From Acidaminococcaceae bacterium (GTDB taxonomy: Bacteria; Bacillota; Negativicutes; Acidaminococcales; Acidaminococcaceae): a stretch of 33,499 nt of DNA. Positions 22,083-30,417 of this stretch are shown here, in pieces. The notes beneath the pieces were generated by a model. That model worked only from the letters and a program-made list of their open reading frames with translations. It did no database searches and was not told the origin of the DNA. A program made the position numbers and the translations under genes. The first letter of the stretch is position 1. Each line of letters opens with the position of its first letter. Where the stretch lies: contig JAKVKY010000009.1 of the NCBI GenBank assembly GCA_022484685.1, positions 1 through 33,499 on the forward strand, written 5' to 3'.

Positions 22083-23705
22083 CTAACTAATACGGAACTT
22101 ATCACCAATAGCAATCTTGCTGACAGGCCCGGATTGAAATCTCCAAAAACTACCAGTACTACTTATTGTAATGGCGCCGGTAGCGGCAATATAAGATGTG
22201 ATAGGAAACTTGCTGCCTTTTTTCTCACCGCTGGCCATCTGGATGGTTTTTCCTTTAAAAAAGTCGTCGGCATAAGTTAAGCCGGATGGTTTCGTAATCG
22301 TGATGCAAAGTTGGGTTACAGTATAAGATTGATCAAAGCCATCTTCATCGGTGGAAGTTTCCTGATGGCTAATCTTGTTGCTGATGTACCCACTCCAAAG
22401 TGTGGTTGCACCGCCCCAATCGTAAGTACCGAGCCTAACATCATCACCCTCGCTCACGATATTGTCGCCGCCGGTGGAAGGATACGAAACTGCATAACTA
22501 TTGCCCATTACATAAGGCTCAGCCCGAAAGTTGACCAAATTACCGAACCTGGTTTTGCAAGTGCTGGCATTGCCATCACAGCCGGCCACGATTTTAAATG
22601 TATCTCCCAAAGCCGGAGTAAAGGGCATCGGCATAAAAAGGCAGATAGTGCCAATAGATGCTGAATGTTTAACATCTTGACTCAGCCCGGCATTTTTACC
22701 GGTCAGCCAAGTAATTACACCGTAGTCAAAATAACTATCTGGCTGTGTGGTATCAGTGCCGAAGGTAGCCGCGCTATTTACTGTGGTGACGCTGCCATTA
22801 ATGGTATAAGCCGACAAATCTATTTTGCAAAGTGTACTACCCAAAAAGGTACGGCAACCCTTTTGACATGTTTTCCCGGCTTTGGCCTGGTAGGCTTGCA
22901 TCAAGCCACGAATAGCAGCGGTAAAACCATTTTTACCGTATTTTACCTCGCCAATAGTACCGCGCCGTACCATAAAGACTTCATCTTTGAGATTTTTATA
23001 GTTGACCAAAAAAATCTCAATGCGGGCGTTATTGTAAACTCCGGCGCGCAAATCCTCTGCAGTTATGCCATCATCAGTTAAGATGCCTTCGCTATCCAGG
23101 TTATCCACGCTCATATCATTGCTGGTGGACACGGCCGTGGGGGCAAAGCCTGTGCAGGCCTTGTATGTTACACCGTTAAAAGTAATATCTTGGTCATAAC
23201 TGGTAAAACCCATTACCACACCATCCTGGCGAGCAATGCGCCAACACCAGGCGGAAGTGCAAACTTGGTTATCAAGCCAGGGAATACCGTAAGGTTGTAG
23301 CACTTTAATATTGGTTGCAAGGCTGTCCAGCATGTCTTTTAAGGTTACAAAAGCAATGCGCAGGATGTCGCCATAGTGAGCGGTTTCGTCAACATCATTT
23401 AGTGCGGCTTGACCGGTAATCTTTTGGCCGTCTGGCGTATATATTCGCTTAATATCCCCATAATGGCTATCGGCATCGACATCATTTAAGGTAGCTTGGC
23501 CGATAATTTTTTGGCCGCCTGGCGTATATATTCGCCTAATATCCCCATAATGGCTATCGGCATCGACATCATTTAAGGTAGCTTGGCCGATAATTTTTTG
23601 GCCGCCTGGCGTATATATTCGTCTAATATCCCCATAATGGCTATCGGCATCGATATCATTTATTGTTGCCTGCCCGGTTATATCCATTGTATAGGATGTG
23701 CCCAT
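22083..23705 (-). CDS. DUF2163/BR0599 tail protein (GTA gp13-like) with N-terminal tandem repeats
   Basis: A 540-residue protein. Residues 11-117 are 3.7 copies of a 29-residue repeat (GQATLNDVDADSHYGDIRRI and so on). From about residue 130 the DUF2163 domain follows, with TSAWCWRIARQDGVVMGFTS, ITAEDLRAGVYNNARIEIFL and a BR0599-type segment CQKGCRTFLGSTLCK, as in gp13 of the Rhodobacter gene transfer agent, where it is part of the baseplate hub. A further C-terminal beta-rich region (about 420-540) extends past the family length of about 290. The repeats are an addition not known to me in that family. The ATG overlaps the upstream stop by one base (TAATG). Confidence 0.8.
   Translation of the reverse strand: MGTSYTMDITGQATINDIDADSHYGDIRRIYTPGGQKIIGQATLNDVDADSHYGDIRRIYTPGGQKIIGQATLNDVDADSHYGDIKRIYTPDGQKITGQAALNDVDETAHYGDILRIAFVTLKDMLDSLATNIKVLQPYGIPWLDNQVCTSAWCWRIARQDGVVMGFTSYDQDITFNGVTYKACTGFAPTAVSTSNDMSVDNLDSEGILTDDGITAEDLRAGVYNNARIEIFLVNYKNLKDEVFMVRRGTIGEVKYGKNGFTAAIRGLMQAYQAKAGKTCQKGCRTFLGSTLCKIDLSAYTINGSVTTVNSAATFGTDTTQPDSYFDYGVITWLTGKNAGLSQDVKHSASIGTICLFMPMPFTPALGDTFKIVAGCDGNASTCKTRFGNLVNFRAEPYVMGNSYAVSYPSTGGDNIVSEGDDVRLGTYDWGGATTLWSGYISNKISHQETSTDEDGFDQSYTVTQLCITITKPSGLTYADDFFKGKTIQMASGEKKGSKFPITSYIAATGAITISSTGSFWRFQSGPVSKIAIGDKFRIS
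23355..23675 (-). repeat. 87-base tandem repeat coding 29-residue units
   Basis: Three full 87-base units (23675-23589, 23588-23502, 23501-23415) and one partial, more diverged unit (23414-23355) lie in frame in the DUF2163 gene. Units 1 to 3 are nearly identical in DNA, which points to recent duplication or homogenisation. The protein unit contains DADSHYGDIRRIYTPGGQK. Confidence 0.92.
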
Positions 23706-24118
23706 TATGCCACGTCCTCAGCGTAACTAATAGTAAATAACTGCTGACCACTTGCTATACTTGTAGATCCCGTTCCAACTGCTAAAAGAATCATTACATT
23801 TGTTTGCCCTACTGCCCCTATATTTGCCGGGGAAAAATAGCATTTTAAGGATACTCCCGTGTTATTTGCTGGCCAAGATGTATACCCGGCACTACACCCT
23901 GTCGCAAGTGTGCCCCAACTGACGCCAACTGAAATTTGTACATTGTTTGCCTTTAACCCTGTTTCTTCACGCAAAAAAACCGGTAAATATGCAAATGATG
24001 TAATCCCATTACCAGTGGCGTTGCCTTTGGCATATTTCATAAAATTTTTAAATGTTAAAGATGTGATTGCTGTACCATCTGTACCGCCTGGTGTACCATT
24101 TATATACATTCTAAGCAA
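23705..24118 (-). CDS. Small beta-rich phage protein, paralogue of its upstream neighbour
   Basis: A 137-residue protein of no recognised family. It starts LRMYINGTPGGTDGTAITS, which aligns with IRFYVNGTVGAQDGTEISS of the gene just upstream; the two are also the same length, so they are probably tandem duplicates. It is otherwise rich in Thr, Ser, Val and Gly, as expected for a beta-sandwich surface or fibre domain. The start is taken as TTG 24118 (SD GGGGG seven bases upstream), which keeps the alignment; ATG 24109 is the alternative. Confidence 0.6.
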   Translation of the reverse strand: MLRMYINGTPGGTDGTAITSLTFKNFMKYAKGNATGNGITSFAYLPVFLREETGLKANNVQISVGVSWGTLATGCSAGYTSWPANNTGVSLKCYFSPANIGAVGQTNVMILLAVGTGSTSIASGQQLFTISYAEDVA

Positions 24119-24524
24119 TTTTTATCCCCCCTAGTACCATTAATTTTTGGGTTGTGTCTGGGGAATTACTTTCGTCGCCGCTTGCACTTACGGTTAATTG
24201 TAATGCTTGGTTTTTGTCCGTCAATTCCGCAAAAAAAGGGATGTTAGCAATATTGTTGCCATTACCTAACATCTGCATTAAATAACTGCTATTCAATGCA
24301 AATTTATCAATTTCATTTGCTGTTGTACTTGTTACTGCGACCGCAACGCATTTCCAAACTTCACCGGTATCTGCCCTGACCATGACTGGAATTGATTTAC
24401 TCACTGTTACGCCGACGGCCGGATAGAATCCATCCGCCACTAACGGGTTACTTAAATCACCGCTACTAATTTCGGTTCCGTCCTGTGCGCCTACCGTACC
24501 GTTCACATAAAATCTAATTGCCAT
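24111..24524 (-). CDS. Small beta-rich phage protein, paralogue of its downstream neighbour
   Basis: A 137-residue protein with N-terminus AIRFYVNGTVGAQDGTEISS. Beta-rich, low in charged residues, without membrane helices. It belongs to a run of three small genes between the DUF2460 and DUF2163 tail genes. That location suggests a tail-tip decoration, fibre or adhesion part. The function is not known. ATG 24524 follows GGAGGTG; the end overlaps the next gene by eight bases. Confidence 0.6.
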   Translation of the reverse strand: MAIRFYVNGTVGAQDGTEISSGDLSNPLVADGFYPAVGVTVSKSIPVMVRADTGEVWKCVAVAVTSTTANEIDKFALNSSYLMQMLGNGNNIANIPFFAELTDKNQALQLTVSASGDESNSPDTTQKLMVLGGIKIA

Positions 24525-24526
24525 TC

Positions 24527-24898
24527 CTATACACCTCCAAGATATTTAAAATTAATATAAATGCCATCGTGCAGACCGTAATCGGCATCAGCTGGGATTT
24601 TTACACGTACATATAAGAGCTGGTTGGTACCTACGATATAGAGATAATGCACTTTTTTAGAGTAGCTGGCGCCATCGCTACTGAACTCCAGCCAATCGGC
24701 AGCCGGACCGCTGGCCGTCACAAATAAATTGATTACAGGGTAATCGGCGCCGCCGGGGGCTCGCAGACCTAAGACGGTTACATCACTGGTCTTTTCCCGG
24801 TAGGCCCGGAATGGGATTTTTTCACTGTCAAAGGGGATTTGCTCACCGTCCGTGGCTCCGGCTGTTACCGTGCCGCCGTAAACTGCTAATGCGCTCAT
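24527..24898 (-). CDS. Small beta-rich phage structural protein
   Basis: A 123-residue protein. The N-terminus ALAVYGGTVTAGATDGEQI faintly echoes the YxNGTxGxxDGT motif of the next two genes, so it may be a distant member of the same set. It contains SGPAADWLEFSSDGASYSKK and ends with IYINFKYLGGV. No family recognised; the strand-rich composition and position in the tail module suggest a virion component. AAGGAG precedes ATG 24898. Confidence 0.6.
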   Translation of the reverse strand: MSALAVYGGTVTAGATDGEQIPFDSEKIPFRAYREKTSDVTVLGLRAPGGADYPVINLFVTASGPAADWLEFSSDGASYSKKVHYLYIVGTNQLLYVRVKIPADADYGLHDGIYINFKYLGGV

Positions 24899-24900
24899 GT

Positions 24901-25611
24901 CTACTCCTTTAGTTCGATGATGGGGATGCTGCCCCAGCTGGATGCATCGACAATGGACCAGTTGGGAGCCATCTTGTCTGTATCGAATCTTACCGGTACT
25001 TCAAATTCATAGCTGGCAAGGACGGCAGTATTAGCAGGAGGCGGAGCGGAAAAGGTGATAATACCGGTGGTGTTATCCAGGTTGTAATTTAGCAACTGTT
25101 CGGCACCGTCCGGAATACTGGCTGCAAATTCTGTCCGGATATCAGTCTGGTACTGCCAGGTAAATTTTTTAGCTTGTTCTTCCGTGTAGGTTTTGAAGTA
25201 GATATGCGTTGTTCCTGCCACGGGCTTTAGAATTTTTCGTTGCTGGCAAACATTAATCTCCGGCCGCACATAGTTTTTAAGCAGTTGAAATTTAGTGGTG
25301 GCGCCATCGCCAAAGCCGAGCAGCTCAAATATACCGCTATGGTCCAAATAATCGTAAAATCTAAAGCCGTAGCCCCGGCCCATGCAGACATGGAAGAAAG
25401 TTAGGATTTCCACAAACCATTCGTTCAATTGTGTCGGCAAATTAATTGTGCCGCTGCATCGTGGATAAGCCCAGTTAATGTTACGCTGCTCTGATCCGTT
25501 GGAACTGAGAGAAACAACGTCCGTGCTGTATTCCGGGCCAAAAACACAACCGTCTGCGACATCACGCGGAAAGGATATTTCGTGAAACTGAGCTAAACTG
25601 CCGGTTGTCAT
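24901..25611 (-). CDS. DUF2460 tail protein (GTA gp12-like, distal tail)
   Basis: A 236-residue protein with FHEISFPRDVADGCVFGPEY at the N-terminus, then INLPTQLNEWFVEILTFFHV and GRGYGFRFYDYLDH, the hallmarks of DUF2460/TIGR02217, gp12 of the Rhodobacter gene transfer agent, which forms the distal tail ring. The start is ATG 25611, which overlaps the tape measure stop as ATGA; the open frame reaches back to 25656 but the extra Arg-rich residues lie inside the tape measure gene and are not part of the family. Confidence 0.88.
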   Translation of the reverse strand: MTTGSLAQFHEISFPRDVADGCVFGPEYSTDVVSLSSNGSEQRNINWAYPRCSGTINLPTQLNEWFVEILTFFHVCMGRGYGFRFYDYLDHSGIFELLGFGDGATTKFQLLKNYVRPEINVCQQRKILKPVAGTTHIYFKTYTEEQAKKFTWQYQTDIRTEFAASIPDGAEQLLNYNLDNTTGIITFSAPPPANTAVLASYEFEVPVRFDTDKMAPNWSIVDASSWGSIPIIELKE

Positions 25612-28600
25612 ACGCCACGCCTCCCTCTGGATACGGCGCCTGCCAGAGCGGCGCAAATTTGCGCTTGGCTGGCTTTGAAAGTGTTGGCATCTTTAACCTG
25701 AAAATAATTGTAGACAGGGGCGGCGCCGTTTCGGTTACTGCCGCTACCCAGGGCGGATAAATTACGGTCAGTCAGGGGAATAACAGCTTCATTGTGGCCG
25801 GCTTCGCCAATCAGTGCGAGCGTTGGTGCCGTGGCAATACCGCCATCAGCAAAGGCTCCCCACTTAATTCCCATGGCCGAAAGCGCTACGCCAACAACAC
25901 CGCCATCAAGGCCGCTGCTGCTCATACCACCAGTACCGCCACCAAAGCCGCTGCTCATTCCCATGCTCATACCCATTCCGGTACCGCCACCGCCCATGCC
26001 ACCCATGGCTGTTCCCATAATTCCGGCAGCAACACGTTGAGCGGCAAGTTCAATGAAGACCTGGATTACTTGTTTGGCAAAATCCTTAATTAAATCCAAA
26101 CCACTTTTTGTACCTTCGGCAAACTGGGTCAGGTCATCGGCAAGGCTGCTGTACAAGGTGTGACTGGCACTGGCAATATCCTGCTGAATGCTCTGGTGGG
26201 CACGGTCCCATAAATCAACGTACTCTTTGGCCAAAGCTTTGTTGCCTTCCAAATTTAGGTCCTGCTGCCGGGCTTCCGGGTTGGCGCTAAGTTCTTTTTT
26301 TACGCCAGCAAAATCGCCACGGTCGGCCATGGCATTGATGGTCTTATTGTGAGCCTCGCGGATAGCGTCTTCTTTGGCCTGCGCCGCCGCTAAAGCGTTG
26401 GCGTTATACCATTTATCAACCTCAAGCTGGGCGTTCATATCATCTTTGTACAGGGCAACGGCTTTCAATTTTTCTTTTCGCTCGGCATCCAGTTTGGTTA
26501 TGGTAGCTTGGTATTCAGCTTCGGCCACGGCAACATAATCATCCTGGACATTGCCCAGGATACGTTTGGTCTCGCTGCGCATATTGTCCCAGGCCTGGGT
26601 CCATTTATCACCGACCTGTTCTTTTAGGATAGCTGCGTATTCTTTGAGCTCTGTTTTGAGAGAAGTCACATTGAAACCGCTAGTTGCAAGCTTGTTAATT
26701 TGCTGGCTGTGGTTGGCAATCTGGCGTTCGGCCTGGTCCATGCCATAAACGTATTCACTGGAGTTTTTATTCAGCTCATCATTTAAAGATGCCTGCAAAT
26801 TTACGTAATCAGTTTTGAGTTTGTTCAGCTGTACAAGCGCTTCATTGGCAGCCTTGCCATCAGCCGTAATCTGCTTGGTAATGGTTTTGCCACCGGTTAA
26901 TTCTGCAATGCTGATATACCCGCTGGGCTGACCAAAATCATGCTGCAGGGAGGCGTATTCCTGTACGCCTCCGTTGGTATTCGCACCTACATAGCCGCCT
27001 TGGCCATTAACCAGGACAATGTGGTTGCCATTATTAACAATAGCAGCATCACCGGTCTGGGGAATGTAACCACTGGCAGCAGAATGGTAGGCACTGCCGG
27101 CTTCCATGATCATGTCAGGTACAACCCTGCTGGTAAATTGGATACCAGCCGCCTTAAAGCTGTCCAAAACCAGCTTGCCACAATCGGTACTAATATTGCC
27201 CAAATCATCACCGGCACCGCCGAGTTCGTAAGGGGTGTTGATCCGCTTGCGGGCCTGGTCTAATACTTCTTGGCCGAGGGGTACTTCAACGGTATAAAGC
27301 TTTTCTAGGTCTTTGGTGGCCCGGGCAGCTTTACCGGTATTGTTGGTGATGTCACGCAGATTGGCCGCCATCTGGTCATTAAGGGCTTTCATCTGACTGT
27401 CCATCTGCTCCTTTTGGAGTTTCTGCACATAATCGTCGTCATTCTTATGGCGGTCGAACCATTGGCTATTAAGCTGGTCCCTTAATTCACTGTCCTGGGC
27501 AACCGGTGTTTCTTCAGTTTCACGGATACCGGTAAAATGTAGTTCATCCTCGGTATCCAAATCTTTCATTTTGTAAAAATAGCCATTTTTCTCTTGATAA
27601 TCCTGGCCGTTCACGGTGTAGGTATTATTACGCTGGGCATCAATCTTTTCGCCCTTGTATTCAGCAAATTTGTAGGCGGCATAGCCAATCGCCGCCGCCA
27701 CACCCAGCCATCCACCCATAAGGGCCAGGACGGCTTTGCCCATGGTGCCAACTGCTGTAGTACCTTTGGCCATAGCAGTAACAGTACTTACCCCTGCTGC
27801 TGTAGCCGTGGTGCCGACCCGGACATTGCTGACGGCAACCATGTTAGAACTACGTGCGGCAGAAGTATTGGCAACCACGGCTTTTTCTCCGGCACCGGTA
27901 GCAGCTATTCCTTTAGCCGTTTCGCTTTCGGCCACACGGATATTAGCTGCTGTGCTGATATTAGCGCTTTCAGCAGCCGCCGTATTAGCCGCGGTCACGG
28001 CAGAAGTAGAGCTGGCTGCGCCGGCGTTAATTTCGGCAAAAGCTGCGGTCATGGCAGCTCGTTCTTTGGCGGCCATTTCTGCCGTACGGATCTCGGCCTG
28101 TACACAGAAGTTGGTCACGGCCGCTGTCTTTTGGTCTTCGGTCAGGGCTTTATATTCGGCAGACCGGCGATAAGCATTGATTTCTTTTTGCGCTTCGGCC
28201 TCTATCATACGCTCACGTTTAAGGATAGATTTTTCCTGGCTGGCAGTGAGTACGATATCAGTAGCAGTGCTACTGATACCTGATATAGCATTCTTAAGAT
28301 TGCCAGCCATGGTTATTGCCGCATTGGCGGCTTGCACTCCTTTGTAAACGGCTAAGAACTCTACGCTGGTTTTGGTTACATCACGCACTAAATCCCGGTT
28401 GGTTTGTAACCACCGGGCAGTGCTGGTTAATCCACTAATAATAGGCGGAAATATATCTTGAGCCAGAGGGACAAGGGCAGCGCCGCCGGCATTTTTCAAC
28501 TGGTTGGCCTGCATTTCTACCACTTGCATTTCAATGGCTACTTTGTGCATCTCATCTGGATCTAGGCCGATGCCCTTAACCCTGGCGGCAGCCGTGGCTG

Positions 28601-29210
28601 CCTCATTGTAATTTTGCAGGGTTTTTGTTAAAGTAAGGCCCCGGACTCCCAGAGTCCCCATAATGAATTCTTGGGATGCTCCGGCCGCATTGGCTTTTTG
28701 GAAACCGGCGGCTAATTGCTTTAGTTGCTCGTTAAGAGGCAGCAGGCTGCCGCTGCCGTCTGTTAACGATACACCGCACTCTTTTAAAATTGCGGCCGCT
28801 TTGGCGCCTTCCTTGGAACCGCTTTGCAAATTCTTATCCAGACGCATGATGGCAGCGCCTGCGGTGTCAACATCGCTGCCGGTCATGGTCAGGATACGGC
28901 TCATCTCTGATGCCGCCGCCGTGGTAATTTTAAAACGGTTTTGCAACTGATAAATGCCTTCTCCGGCCTGGACTGCCCCGCTGATAAGTGATTTAAGCCC
29001 AAAACCACCGGAGGCCAAAGCTGCCAGCCCGCCGAACTTGACAATCAGCGAACCTATGGTGCTTGACGTACCTGTTAGGGCATGGGTAAAGGAAGTAACA
29101 GGATTAATGTCAAAGGTCTTCAGCAAAGATTGTTGGGCATCATCTAATCCTTTTTTAAAATCGGTGCTGTCGGCGCCAATCTTGATTAACATTTCGCTAA
29201 TTGTGCTCAT
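25608..29210 (-). CDS. Tape measure protein with embedded NlpC/P60-type domain
   Basis: A 1200-residue protein that sets tail length. The N-terminus MSTISEMLIKIGADSTDFKK is typical of tape measure proteins. An Ala-rich helical region (about 390-480) leads to a hydrophobic segment (about 485-510). Residues about 645-765 form an NlpC/P60-like domain: ISTDCGKLVLDSF with Cys677, GDAAIVNNGNHIVLVNG with His730, and VGANTNGGV. A long coiled coil (about 775-960) and a Gly/Met-rich C-terminus with GEAGHNEAVIPL follow; that last motif is common at tape measure ends. The embedded peptidase could cut peptidoglycan when the tape measure is expelled. It overlaps the chaperone frame by 14 bases and DUF2460 by four. 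Confidence 0.9.
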   Translation of the reverse strand: MSTISEMLIKIGADSTDFKKGLDDAQQSLLKTFDINPVTSFTHALTGTSSTIGSLIVKFGGLAALASGGFGLKSLISGAVQAGEGIYQLQNRFKITTAAASEMSRILTMTGSDVDTAGAAIMRLDKNLQSGSKEGAKAAAILKECGVSLTDGSGSLLPLNEQLKQLAAGFQKANAAGASQEFIMGTLGVRGLTLTKTLQNYNEAATAAARVKGIGLDPDEMHKVAIEMQVVEMQANQLKNAGGAALVPLAQDIFPPIISGLTSTARWLQTNRDLVRDVTKTSVEFLAVYKGVQAANAAITMAGNLKNAISGISSTATDIVLTASQEKSILKRERMIEAEAQKEINAYRRSAEYKALTEDQKTAAVTNFCVQAEIRTAEMAAKERAAMTAAFAEINAGAASSTSAVTAANTAAAESANISTAANIRVAESETAKGIAATGAGEKAVVANTSAARSSNMVAVSNVRVGTTATAAGVSTVTAMAKGTTAVGTMGKAVLALMGGWLGVAAAIGYAAYKFAEYKGEKIDAQRNNTYTVNGQDYQEKNGYFYKMKDLDTEDELHFTGIRETEETPVAQDSELRDQLNSQWFDRHKNDDDYVQKLQKEQMDSQMKALNDQMAANLRDITNNTGKAARATKDLEKLYTVEVPLGQEVLDQARKRINTPYELGGAGDDLGNISTDCGKLVLDSFKAAGIQFTSRVVPDMIMEAGSAYHSAASGYIPQTGDAAIVNNGNHIVLVNGQGGYVGANTNGGVQEYASLQHDFGQPSGYISIAELTGGKTITKQITADGKAANEALVQLNKLKTDYVNLQASLNDELNKNSSEYVYGMDQAERQIANHSQQINKLATSGFNVTSLKTELKEYAAILKEQVGDKWTQAWDNMRSETKRILGNVQDDYVAVAEAEYQATITKLDAERKEKLKAVALYKDDMNAQLEVDKWYNANALAAAQAKEDAIREAHNKTINAMADRGDFAGVKKELSANPEARQQDLNLEGNKALAKEYVDLWDRAHQSIQQDIASASHTLYSSLADDLTQFAEGTKSGLDLIKDFAKQVIQVFIELAAQRVAAGIMGTAMGGMGGGGTGMGMSMGMSSGFGGGTGGMSSSGLDGGVVGVALSAMGIKWGAFADGGIATAPTLALIGEAGHNEAVIPLTDRNLSALGSGSNRNGAAPVYNYFQVKDANTFKASQAQICAALAGAVSRGRRGV

Positions 29211-29484
29211 GTGCTAATACCTTCTTAAACTCATGTCTAATAACTTCTAAATCTGCGGCTGCTGTTGCAGCGGCAATATCAGGATCTGTTGGCCAAAGCC
29301 GTTGAAAAATATCCCTGGCATCAATTGGCTTGGTTAAAAGCGGGGACATTTGGTAAGTTACAAGTATGCATCGCCGCCAGTCCTTGGCTTTTTGCAAGGA
29401 CTGATAACCTTCAAGCATGGCGTATAATTCACGGGGCTGAATGTCTAAATAGGTGGCAGGTTGGAGCCCGAGGGCATATGCCAC
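29197..29484 (-). CDS. Tail assembly chaperone, downstream (T-like) frame
   Basis: A 95-residue frame opening with GTG at 29484 and ending inside the tape measure start. The same frame is open further upstream to the end of the previous gene, reading KSATEWAEISEPV before the GTG, which fits the protein better than a start at the GTG (no ribosome site). It is therefore probably made as a fusion to the upstream frame through a -1 frameshift, as with lambda G-T. Segments such as YALGLQPATYLDIQPRELYA fit the chaperone C-terminal part. This pair sits just before the tape measure gene, the universal location. Confidence 0.7.
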   Translation of the reverse strand: MAYALGLQPATYLDIQPRELYAMLEGYQSLQKAKDWRRCILVTYQMSPLLTKPIDARDIFQRLWPTDPDIAAATAAADLEVIRHEFKKVLAHEHN

Positions 29485-29519
29485 GGGCTCCGAAATTTCC
29501 GCCCATTCCGTTGCAGATT

Positions 29520-29918
29520 TTACCCTTTTATGGCCGCCTGTTGCGCTTCCTGTGCGGCCGGTACTGTCTCCTGCGGCTGGGCCGTGGGCGTTTGAACGCC
29601 CTTGGTAAAAAGCCCGGTCAAAAGCAGGGCGGCCAGGATATCATTCTGAAGCAGATATAAGGTGCCGCCATAATCGCAATAATCCTGGATAATATCCAAG
29701 GCGATGTCATCCGTCACCTTTAGGTTTTGGATGCCGTGTACTAATGCCGCTACCAGAAAATCAATATTAATCATGGCGGTATTTTGTTTAGCCACGGCCT
29801 CTTCTACCACATCGGTAACGCTGCGTTTTACATCGCGTTCCAGGGCAATCATGTTACGTAAGTTAAACTTAAGGACAAGCTCTTGCCCTTTATACTTGAT
29901 GGTGATTGACTTTTGCAT
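29520..29918 (-). CDS. Tail assembly chaperone, upstream (G-like) frame
   Basis: A 132-residue protein (ITIKYKGQELVLKFNLRNMI at the N-terminus, helical middle, Gln/Ala/Pro-rich end) directly after the tail tube gene and before the T-like frame. Length, position and the slippery run at its stop identify it as the first tail assembly chaperone, which coats the tape measure protein during tail assembly and is absent from the virion. AAGGAAT precedes ATG 29918. Confidence 0.72.
   Translation of the reverse strand: MQKSITIKYKGQELVLKFNLRNMIALERDVKRSVTDVVEEAVAKQNTAMINIDFLVAALVHGIQNLKVTDDIALDIIQDYCDYGGTLYLLQNDILAALLLTGLFTKGVQTPTAQPQETVPAAQEAQQAAIKG
29523..29529 (-). other. Probable -1 programmed frameshift site in the chaperone pair
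   Basis: On the minus strand the sequence ATA AAA GGG TAA ends the upstream frame. The heptamer A AAA GGG (29529-29523) lies immediately before the stop. The downstream frame is exactly -1 relative to the upstream frame and is open across the site. The first tRNA can re-pair perfectly on AAA; the second would read AGG in place of GGG, an imperfect match. Confidence 0.6.
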
Positions 29919-29944
29919 TTTAAGTATTCCTTTCTGCTAAAATT

Positions 29945-30415
29945 TTAAGCACCGGTAGCTGTAATATCACTGATAGGGCCAACGCCTTCCAGGGTAATCT
30001 TTACGGTCTGGACGCCGGTATGGCTGTTGTCCTCATCAAATTTGGTGATGTTAGCCCAGCCGGTACGGAAGGAACCATTTTTATAAACGAGCTTAATATT
30101 AACCTGCTTGCTGTTACGGTAGCAGTATTCCATGACCTGACGTCCTTCATCGCTCATAATTAGCAATCCGTCATGTTCCATGGACCAGTTTTTCAGGCCC
30201 TGCAGGTTGGTTTTCCAGCCGCCACTGTTTTTATGGCTGCCATCAATACTGTCGGCGGCCATATTGAGGGGAGAATTACGCTGGCCGCCTACCAGTACGA
30301 ATTTTGCCGCTGCCGTGGTACCGGCATTAACATACAGCAGGGTATCTTTACCGGCTTCGGCAATACCGGTATCAGGATTATCAGGCAATGTTTTTAATTC
30401 AGCATCTGTTAACAT
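29945..30415 (-). CDS. Major tail tube protein
   Basis: A 156-residue protein. AGKDTLLYVNAGTTAAAKFV at the N-terminus, GGWKTNLQGLKNWSMEHDGL in the middle and a strand-rich C-terminus with VQTVKITLEGVGP match the TP901-1/GTA major tail protein type (PF06199). It polymerises into the tail tube around the tape measure. The strong ribosome site AAGGAGGT and the position before the chaperones fit a highly expressed structural gene. Confidence 0.85.
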   Translation of the reverse strand: MLTDAELKTLPDNPDTGIAEAGKDTLLYVNAGTTAAAKFVLVGGQRNSPLNMAADSIDGSHKNSGGWKTNLQGLKNWSMEHDGLLIMSDEGRQVMEYCYRNSKQVNIKLVYKNGSFRTGWANITKFDEDNSHTGVQTVKITLEGVGPISDITATGA

Positions 30416-30417
30416 GT

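Noticed and set aside
25612-25656. Upstream extension of the DUF2460 protein (MRRSGRRRIQREAWR)
   Set aside because: These bases encode the end of the tape measure protein; the ATGA overlap at 25611 gives the start that fits the family.
27594-28283. Plus-strand frame of 229 codons inside the tape measure gene
   Set aside because: Translation rich in Cys, Gly, His and Ser without domain features; it is the complement of the Ala/Thr-rich tape measure region.
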